This document shows, piece by piece, positions 57,501 through 64,000 of a DNA stretch of 64,000 nucleotides. Location: the NCBI GenBank assembly GCA_003255065.1, contig QAOA01008791.1, positions 93,146-157,145 of the forward strand, read 5' to 3'. Origin of the DNA: Cercis canadensis (lineage: Eukaryota; Streptophyta; Magnoliopsida; Fabales; Fabaceae). A program made the translations under genes and the position numbers. The notes under the pieces were generated by a model. That model was not told the DNA's origin. It searched no databases and worked only from the letters and a program-made list of their open reading frames with translations. Position 1 is the first letter of the stretch, and each line of letters starts with the position of its first letter.

Positions 57501-58675
57501 TCTGCTTTGTGATTTCTGATGCTTTTTATAGTTTTCAAGGGAACTTGTTTATTAGTAAGGAAGTGAATGGGCTTTTTTTGAATGCCATAGCAAAAGAAAA
57601 ACCCATCGATTCTGGTGTAAGAATCCCATGTCATATAACAAGAATCATTAAGCAGATCAGACCTTTATTGCTTGCAGAAATGTTTGGTATATTATTTGTA
57701 TAAATATGCTGTTTATATGCCACAGAGAACTTACTCATAGCTGGAACTTGTCTCTGACCCCCCAAATCTAAGGACACTGTGGGACTGCTTTCCGAAAATG
57801 GGCCACAAGTGTAACCGGCCATCAATGTAAGATTTTTAGGTGCTTCTCCAAGCGGATTATTCCCCAACCTGCCTACTTTAAGTTCAAACGAAGAGAATGA
57901 CTTGAAAGGATCGACAGCCCAAGCGGAAAGGAGGCCACCATGGCAGCAATGCTCTGACCTGTTTTCTGGTGCAGCATCTGGACCAAGCTCAGCTATGAGG
58001 GGGTCTTTCTTGCACGAGTGTGGTGTCTCAAGCGTGAAAGAAGAGCAATTCCCTTTATCAGTTGCAAAGGCACCGCTCATTGACCAGATTACCTCTTCAT
58101 TAGCCCATACCCATCCTAGCTTCCAACCTGGTTTGTCCACTTGACGATACTGATAATAGTTTTGAATGGTTACCTTTGCCTGTAGAACACATGAACATTG
58201 TATTATTTGTTGCACAGCTGGAGAGAATTAACTCAAAAAGCCTATCGAATGTCAATACAAATTAGTCAATTATCTTTGGTGTGTCTACTATTATTCAGCC
58301 AAAAAAAGGGTACATTTACTATTTCTTAACTGAAAAATTAGCTCCTTATTGCTGCATATGCAGTTCAAAAATCACATAGCAGTTTTAAAGCATGTTGGTA
58401 CTGACCAGATATCCATCATCCATCCGTTGGTAAATGTCAAAAGTTACTGTAATGTTCCCGTCTGGATCCAAGGGATCATAGCAATCTGCAGAGTAGGTTT
58501 ACAAGTTAATGAGCAAAGCAAAGAAGAAAAAGGAAGAGAATCCCATTGTCTTCAACTGAAAACTGAACTAAAAGCAGCAAAGAAGGAAAAGTGAAGTGCC
58601 TGATAAAGTGCACATGGCAAGTAACAGTATCAACTTCACTGCATGAGGCCATACACGATGAAACATCTGCAACAT
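54336..58675 (-). CDS. COBRA-like GPI-anchored protein, possibly frameshifted
   Basis: Six exons: 58600-58675, 58406-58485, 57735-58179, 57234-57386, 56870-57176 and 54336-54637, giving about 454 aa. Landmarks are a signal peptide, DPLDPDGNITVTFDIYQR, QYRQVDKPGWKLGW, VIWSMSGAFATDKGNCSSF, HSCKKDP, the Cys-rich CPDCSCGCKEG block, CTAHMCPIQVHWHFK, RNYSNWNVLVQHPGF, GWALPRRIYFNGENC and a C-terminal hydrophobic GPI signal. COBRA proteins sit on the outer plasma membrane and guide cellulose deposition. There are two oddities. Exon 5 needs a one-base correction near 57125-57140 to join GVYQT with PGDPLTESGK. Intron 1 has a GC donor (TCAG|GCACTT). The last intron (2.2 kb) contains a plus-strand gene and a Mutator-like element. 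The gene is recent or sequence-damaged rather than ancient debris. Confidence 0.8.
54682..55125. mobile_element. GACACGCC-core family, copy F, exact 9 bp TSD
   Basis: The ends GGCTCTTTTACGAAATATAA and (inverse) GGCTCATTGACTTGATTATT enclose AT-rich arms and a core with AGACACGCCAATGG, GTGGCGTGTCC and GGGACGCGC. The target duplication TACAAACTA is exact (54673-54681 and 55126-55134). It lies in the last intron of the COBRA-like gene, about 45 bp from the exon 6 acceptor. An N lies at 54953. Confidence 0.87.
55671..56579 (+). CDS. Plant membrane-anchored protein of unknown function, nested gene
   Basis: An intronless 302-codon frame. A basic start (RNLRSRRRP) precedes one membrane span (about residues 13-33, FICAIISAILLLLSVSI), suggesting a type II, signal-anchor protein. 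Next come an acidic region (about 66-108, rich in D/E) and a conserved-looking domain (about 109-240: VSGYFFDHVNGVIRRAINKR, GFFMGSWVEDPIKAAFGSDD, RKAIQVMGIEDALLLKTGKK, WGEWYHKKADF). The tail is polar. It resembles a family of uncharacterised plant proteins, and I cannot give a function. It lies entirely within the last intron of the COBRA-like gene on the opposite strand. GC content and length support a real gene. Confidence 0.75.
   Translation: MLRNLRSRRRPCYGGFICAIISAILLLLSVSILHTGLSVSHPRFHSHLHRNSRPLRGVQYDSLVSDSDNEDMSGSQDKIDTLDNDKEQQEEDDLRSIEPEDEDEPLDQSKVSGYFFDHVNGVIRRAINKRSIEVWNDGQVGFFMGSWVEDPIKAAFGSDDAPVDEQVRRKAIQVMGIEDALLLKTGKKVSPLREGWGEWYHKKADFLRKDKMLKPNSEALNPLTNPILQDPDGLGVTGLTKCDRIVQKSLLAEFKRVPFLGKKKAFGISSGTRESKSQGNHNDAKDRECGNVNGNVDRETPQ
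57525..57616 (+). repeat. Dispersed ~92 bp repeat, copy in the COBRA-like intron
   Basis: Counterpart of 46490-46582, differing at roughly a dozen positions. It lies in the intron between exons 3 and 4 of the COBRA-like gene. Confidence 0.7.
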
Positions 58676-59281
58676 CTTTTTTCCTTTAGCGATGAGGAGG
58701 TTAAGGTGGACCGTAGGTTGTCTAAAGAATGTGAAACAAAGAATTGCCTTTAATGGGAAGAAGAGGGATGGAAGTTCTGTATTAATCTAGAGAAATCCGA
58801 TACTTTTAGTTTTCTCTTGTCTTACCCAGGATCAAACAAAGGGATCATTGGAAATATCAACTAAGAATAAGCAGACAAATCCTCTCTAAAGCCCATATTC
58901 TCGGAAAAAATTCAAAGATTCCACTCTAGCTCATGAATGCTAAGTGTACAATATGTGTTTGGACAAAGTCCAAAGATTCCACTCTAGCTCATGAATGCCA
59001 AGTGTTACAATATGTGTTTGGACAAAGTCCAATTTAGCTTCTGCTTAATGAACTTCGTTAAGGGACGGTAGTATACGTGTCATGCGTGGGATCAGATTGT
59101 GTTATAGTATATTGCAATGAAATTGATGCTTGATTGAAGGGCAAATTAAAGTTGCTCTTTTTTAAAAAGTGAAACACATCAAGTACATTAAATATACCTC
59201 GTCAAATAATATTAAGTATGCTTGATGCTTGTCAGCCTTTGTTTGTTTTGTTTTACAGAAATTTTTTAATAGAAAAAATTA
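58676..59281. other. Promoter side of the COBRA-like gene, with tandem repeat
   Basis: There is no gene. A 58-60 bp tandem duplication (AAAGATTCCACTCTAGCTCA...GTTTGGACAAAGTCC) lies at 58914-58971 and 58972-59031. The rest is AT-rich. Confidence 0.6.
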
Positions 59282-60084
59282 TTTTCCCCGACAAGTATGT
59301 TCTGAAAAATTAATTAATTTTACTTTCTTTGGACAAGCTTAGTTGTTCCAAACTAAAAATGGTACTAGTCAAATTAAGTTTTAAATTATTATTTGCTACG
59401 AATCTAACTATCAATATTAGGTAAGTCATTAGATGTGGTCTAATAGTAAAAGGTTTGAATAATATATAAAAAGTCATGGGTTCAAATTTCATTACCGTCA
59501 TGTAACCAAAAAAAATAAATTAATGAGCATGGAGATAAGATTCATTCTGGCCTAAAAATAAGCAAAAATTACATTTTTTGGCTGTCTAAAATTTATTTAC
59601 CTTTACACCGAACATAAAAAATTGTGGGCTCTACGCAAATTAATAGTTGGGCTTGGCACATTTCCTAAGTTTAGCCCCTTAGNTTTTCCCCGACAAGTAT
59701 GTTCTGAAAAATTAATTAATTTTACTTTCTTTGGACAAGCTTAGTTGTTCCAAACTAAAAATGGTACTAGTCAAATTAAGTTTTAAATTATTATTTGCTA
59801 CGAATCTAACTATCAATATTAGGTAAGTCATTAGATGTGGTCTAGTAGTAAAAGGTTTGAATAATATATAAAAAGTCATGGGTTCAAATTTCATTACCGT
59901 CATGTAACTAAAAAAAATAAATTAATGAGCATGGAGATAAGATTCATTCTGGCCTAAAAATAAGCAAAAATTACATTTTTTTGGCTGTCTAAAATTTATT
60001 TACCTTTACACCGAACATAAAAAATTGTGGGCTCTACGCAAATTAATAGTTGGCCTTGGCACATTTCCTAAGTTTAGCCCCTTA
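59282..60084. repeat. Direct duplication (~400 bp) across an N at 59683
   Basis: 59282-59682 and 59684-60084 differ at only a handful of positions (for example TCTAATAG/TCTAGTAG and TTGGGCTT/TTGGCCTT). It is probably an assembly overlap or two alleles. Confidence 0.88.
59405..59510 (+). mobile_element. Possible SINE remnant (two copies through duplication)
   Basis: TTAGATGTGGTCTAATAGT followed about 45 bp later by CATGGGTTCAAATTTC resembles tRNA-type A and B boxes, ending in an A-run after CATGTAACC. The second copy lies at about 59806-59911. It is short and weakly supported. Confidence 0.3.
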
Positions 60085-60797
60085 GTTTCCAAACATAGAA
60101 TGGATTTATATTTGATCAATATTTCAATGGGTTTTAGTGGATGTGCTTTGGGGGTAAATCATCCGACAGAGGACAACAATTAGATCAGTAGCCAAAAAGA
60201 GATAAACTATTAAAGAATTGCAGCCCCACAAAAAAACGATTAGAGAATACGATAATCATAATAGAAGAGCCTCTGTTTGATCGTTTCTTGCTTGCTAATC
60301 AACACTAATACTGCATTTTCACTCTTTTGATAAATAAAAAGGCAATTAGTCAAAAATTAATATTTTTTATTCATCAGCAGTTGAACATTAACAAGCTCAC
60401 TCCCATTATCCCATATTTAGTTGTGAAAATTATGTTAAGATGCCACATAATGAACAATTAATGCAATGTTGTTTATCTGGGCGTGTGTTTTGACGATGTT
60501 TGATTTGAGTTGTAGGTTGGAAGATAGAGAATGCCGGTTGGGAGTGTGAACTACACAATAACAAGTGAGCTAAAGGTCAAGTGTTGATACCAAAGCTTCA
60601 AAACTTAAGTTAGTACGGCTTGAGCTAAAGAATGCAATCAATGTTAAGAAAAGTTAAAATCTGTATACCTATTGTTGGGGGCTATTTATAGATGAGAGTA
60701 AGGGATATGATAGGTATATACAAAATTTTGATAATGTGGGTCTTTGGCTAAATGAGCCTAAATACAATGGGCCAAGAATCTGGTATCTACATGTTTC
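60085..60797. other. Gene-free stretch
   Basis: AT-rich intergenic DNA. No feature is recognised. Confidence 0.4.
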
Positions 60798-62046
60798 AAT
60801 AGGTACCATATAACATAAGCATCTTTCTGCACGTGTGCTCAAAAGGAGGCATTGAGCTGTTGTGTGGTAATAGCATGTCCCACTTTCTCGCTTTCAAATG
60901 ATTTTGCAAGTCAATCCTATTATACCCTATGTCTTAAGCATATACCTGTGCCGTCTACAATCAATGCAATGGCTTTAAAGGAGTTATATATGAAAAAAAA
61001 CAAAATAAGCAGAGCTGGATATTTATAGCCCGACAGAGAAACCCATGTATACTACACTTACTACAAAGTTGTAAATAATAAATATATGATTATTTTGTAA
61101 GAAAATGATCATATTTCTAATTATTAAAGTTTTTTCGTTTGGTAGGGCAATACTTTGATATGAATTAAATAATATGATAATAAATATTGTAACACACTTA
61201 TTGGATAAGTGTCTTTCGAGTGTCATTATCACATGTATATATACAAATTTATTTACTTTAAGTTTCTTTGCAGAGATTGATTGGTCCAACTCTCCAAGAA
61301 CTGGCATTGTTCATAGGGAAATCAATTGAGGAGAACTAGAAATCATTTCCCTTGATTCTGTATTTGTAGGGTGAATATTCTTGCTAGTGAAGCTTAACTT
61401 ATGTATATGTCTTAGACATNAATAATAGGTACCATATAACATAAGCATCTTTCTGCACGTGTGCTCAAAAGGAGGCATTGAGCTGTTGTGTGGTAATAGC
61501 ATGTCCCACTTTCTCGCTTTCAAATGATTTTGCAAGTCAATCCTATTATACCCTATGTCTTAAGCATATACCTGTGCCGTCTACAATCAATGCAATGGCT
61601 TTAAAGGAGTTATATATGAAAAAAAACAAAATAAGCAGAGCTGGATATTTATAGCCCGACAGAGAAACCCATGTATACTACACTTACTACAAAGTTGTAA
61701 ATAATAAATATATGATTATTTTGTAAGAAAATGATCATATTTCTAATTATTAAAGTTTTTTCGTTTGGTAGGGCAATACTTTGATATGAATTAAATAATA
61801 TGATAATAAATATTGTAACACACTTATTGGATAAGTGTCTTTCGAGTGTCATTATCACATGTATATATACAAATTTATTTACTATAAGTTTCTTTGCAGA
61901 GATTGATTGGTCCAACTCTCCAAGAACTGGCATTGTTCATAGGGAAATCAATTGAGGAGAACTAGAAATCATTTCCCTTGATTCTGTATTTGTAGGGTGA
62001 ATATTCTTGCTAGTGAAGCTTAACTTATGTATATGTCTTAGACATT
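60798..62046. repeat. Direct duplication (~622 bp) across an N at 61420
   Basis: 60798-61419 and about 61425-62046 are nearly identical, with only isolated differences (for example TTTACTTTAAG/TTTACTATAAG). This is the longest N-centred duplication in the window. The open frames in it (94 codons, minus strand) match nothing known. Confidence 0.9.
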
Positions 62047-62447
62047 CACGTACTAAGCTACACAAGTCAATCATTTGATTAAGGAAAATTTTAATATACT
62101 CAAAGTATAGTTCAAGGTGTCGATACTTTGGGGAATAGACAAATAAGAGTGTGACACTGTTTTTTTTTTTTTTTTAAGCAACAAACCATAATAACCTGCC
62201 TTCTAGGTTTTGAATATTACTTCTGAAGTCATGCCAGTTGAAAGAAGGTTTATTGACAGTTTTGATCCCTTATTTTTTAGAGTCTTACAAGTCAGTTTCT
62301 TATTTTTAAAAATAAACGATTTAATCTCTATATTTTACTAAATTTAGATGATTCAGTTCACTCATATAACACCCGTTCAACAGCTAACGAAGTATGTTTA
62401 CGTGTTCAAAAAATAATAATTTTTTATTATTAAAATGTCAAATAAAT
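62047..62447. other. Gene-free stretch with MITE debris
   Basis: A T-run at about 62160-62176, then TTTTGATCCCTTATTTTTTA and AATAAACGATTTAATC-type strings. These are common near the ends of plant 'GATCCC' MITEs, but no matching second end was found. Confidence 0.35.
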
Positions 62448-62457
62448 GTGATGTGGC

Positions 62458-62891
62458 GGTTTTTTGACACAAATATTACATTGTGTAAAAGTATTTACCC
62501 AAATATTACAAGTTTTAAACTATTTACACAAATATTAAACTTTTTAAATATTCAAAAATTAAAAAAAAAAAGATTTTCGAACACGTGGGACCTACCGGAC
62601 ACGCCGTGGGCCTCACTGCGTGTCCCACATGGACACGCCGTGAGGCCAACGGCGTGTCCTAATAAGACAAAATTTGTCACGGGGCCCACAACTTTGGAAC
62701 AATGGATGAATTTTGCCTATTAGGACATGTCGTGGGCCTCATGGCGTGTCCTGTGGGACCCACGTGTCTGAAAATCTTTTTTTTTTTTTAATTTTTAAAT
62801 TTTTAAAAGTGTAATATTTGTGTAAATAGTTTGAAAGTTGTAATATTTAGGTAAATACTTTTGCAAAATGTAATATTTGTGTCAAAATGCC
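62458..62891. mobile_element. GACACGCC-core family, copy G, exact 10 bp TSD
   Basis: The ends GGTTTTTTGACACAAATATT and (inverse) GGCATTTTGACACAAATATT, with AT-rich arms, enclose a GC-rich core (62580-62770). In the core GGACACGCCGTGGGCC, GGACACGCCGTGAGGCC and GGCGTGTCC repeat in both orientations. The target duplication GTGATGTGGC is exact (62448-62457 and 62892-62901). This is the best preserved family member. Confidence 0.9.
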
Positions 62892-62901
62892 GTGATGTGG
62901 C

Positions 62902-63058
62902 ATCAATTAATTAATTAATCTCCTTCCTCCCCCTCTCCTCCATCGAGCCTCCATGGGAGGCCACCATCATCATCTTGAATTCCTCTTCGGTGTCGGCTGT
63001 GATCTTCTTAAATTCTTTTTTCTCTCATCATCTTGAACTCTAAGGCGGAATAGCTTGG
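62902..63058. other. Leader-like sequence
   Basis: CT-rich sequence with CATCATCATC strings precedes the unidentified ORF. It could be part of a gene fragment. Confidence 0.3.
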
Positions 63059-63448
63059 ATGCAGCAGAGGTTTTACCTTACCAGAGTCTTAGACCTCCGC
63101 AGTAGTCGGCTATGTATGGGAACTAACTTCCCAGAGAAGTCAAGGATAGTGCCTACTCCACCCACAGATCAGTGGGTAGCAGTGGTCTGCAAGCCCAAAG
63201 CTTTTGCCTTTGCCACTACAAAATTAGACAGAAACTTTACTCTATGCCCAAATATTGGAGCTTTGGTAAAGCTTCCTGGTCTATCCACTTACTATTGTCA
63301 AGCTGGAGAAGAAAATTGCAGAGAAGAAGAGAAAAGCTTAAGCCAGCGTACCATATTTGGCCACATGAGCCCTGCTCTCACATTCATTACTGGTCCTAAG
63401 GGTGTTGTAACTCCTGCTCGTGTTTTGGTTTATGCATTTGCTCAATAA
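63059..63448 (+). CDS. Unidentified ORF, probably a gene fragment
   Basis: A 129-codon frame includes DQWVAVVCKPKAFAFATTKL and LCPNIGALVKLPGLSTYYCQ, ending VTPARVLVYAFAQ. I do not recognise the family. The AT/GC balance is better than in surrounding DNA, and further open stretches follow to about 63840. It may be part of a larger, broken gene or retrogene. There is no support beyond openness and composition. Confidence 0.25.
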   Translation: MQQRFYLTRVLDLRSSRLCMGTNFPEKSRIVPTPPTDQWVAVVCKPKAFAFATTKLDRNFTLCPNIGALVKLPGLSTYYCQAGEENCREEEKSLSQRTIFGHMSPALTFITGPKGVVTPARVLVYAFAQ

Positions 63449-64000
63449 ATGGTTTTCATATAATCAAGGGTGCGATAGAGCATTGATTAACAGAAACATA
63501 TTCCTTGGGTGGCCCTGCCATTATTGGCAATGAAGAAAAACTCAGGTGGGAAACAAATAGCTATTGGAATTTTGTCGTCCATTTATGGTACTCTTTGTGG
63601 GTGTTACTGTGGCATTTGACAAGAAGAGCCTAACAGGGTCAAAGAATTGGGTTTGCCGTCAATGGAGTGTATAGGGGAAGCAGGGGCTATGGCACTGTCT
63701 CTGTACGTGTCCAAAACTTTAACTGGACAAGCAGGCAATGCTGATGTGGGCCTGAGCCCAAAGATGCTTAGGCCCATCATTACTTCAAGAGGCCCATTTT
63801 GGATAGGACATTGGGTTTTCTCGACTTGCATCATCTACTATAGTGTCTCTATGAACTTTCTAGAGGTGGGAAACGGGCAGTCCAGTCCGTTTTGACCCAA
63901 CTCGATCGGGCTGCGAGCTAAAATGAGCCAAGTCAAATTGGCTCTTTTTTATTTCGGCCAACAATTTGTTAGCCTAGTCTGGTCCTATATGGGTAGCATG
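63449..64000. other. Unassigned sequence ending in a hAT-like start
   Basis: Short open frames only. At about 63862 CTAGAGGTGGGAAACGGGCA begins sequence like the left end of TAGRGGTG hAT-type elements (compare 32052 and 33888). The window ends before a right end could appear. Confidence 0.35.

Noticed and set aside
59310..59903. Two nearly identical 63-codon ORFs suggesting a gene family
   Set aside because: Both lie in the ~400 bp duplication at the N at 59683; non-coding AT-rich DNA explains them.
61023..61933. Two identical 94-codon minus-strand ORFs
   Set aside because: They are identical because the DNA is duplicated around the N at 61420. Composition is AT-rich and no family is recognised.

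Overview
The window is nuclear DNA of a eudicot plant, most likely a woody rosid. The evidence is AT-rich intergenic DNA, spliced genes with GT-AG introns, a plant-type U6 snRNA gene, and plant-only families: AG-peptide, X8/callose-binding protein, COBRA-like protein, the LAP5/PKS-B anther polyketide synthase and a pectinesterase/invertase-inhibitor relative. No species marker is visible. It is a draft assembly: isolated single N's occur about every 2-5 kb, and many are flanked by near-identical direct copies of 40-620 bp. These look like unresolved contig overlaps or merged haplotypes rather than biology.

Layout. 1-9.4 kb: repeat-rich DNA with an AG-peptide gene (minus, 3341-3532) and a complete U6 snRNA gene (6443-6544). 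9.4-11.1 kb: a receptor-like pseudokinase without leucine-rich repeats (minus). 11-25 kb: mostly transposon DNA, including Mutator-like inverted-repeat elements with exact target duplications, SINE-like units and a Harbinger-like element. 25.7-27.8 kb: an X8-domain secreted protein (minus). 28-34 kb: a stack of insertions in which a LINE was hit by a TRIM retrotransposon whose edge was then hit by a hAT-like element. 34.9-37 kb: a frameshifted PMEI-like pseudogene beside a Helitron 3' end with helicase remnants. 37.8-48.7 kb is the gene-dense core: an ERD2-like K/HDEL-receptor relative (plus), LAP5 (minus) and methylthioadenosine nucleosidase (minus). 50-58.7 kb: more elements, a CCHC zinc-knuckle ORF in a probably misjoined segment, and a COBRA-like gene (minus) whose 2.2 kb last intron holds an intronless gene on the opposite strand. 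58.7-64 kb: duplicated AT-rich DNA, another Mutator-like element and an unidentified ORF.

The genes do not form one pathway. They serve secretion and cell wall (AG-peptide, X8 protein, ERD2-like, COBRA-like), pollen wall (LAP5), methionine salvage (nucleosidase), splicing (U6) and signalling (pseudokinase). I found no convincing new multi-gene system. The most interesting items are two families of long inverted-repeat elements with 9-10 bp target duplications, one carrying conserved GC-rich GACACGCC cores in AT-rich arms; the TRIM LTR whose promoter motif matches the U6 upstream element over 13 bases; the LRR-less pseudokinase; and the gene nested inside the COBRA-like intron. All exon borders come from reading splice sites and family conservation by eye.
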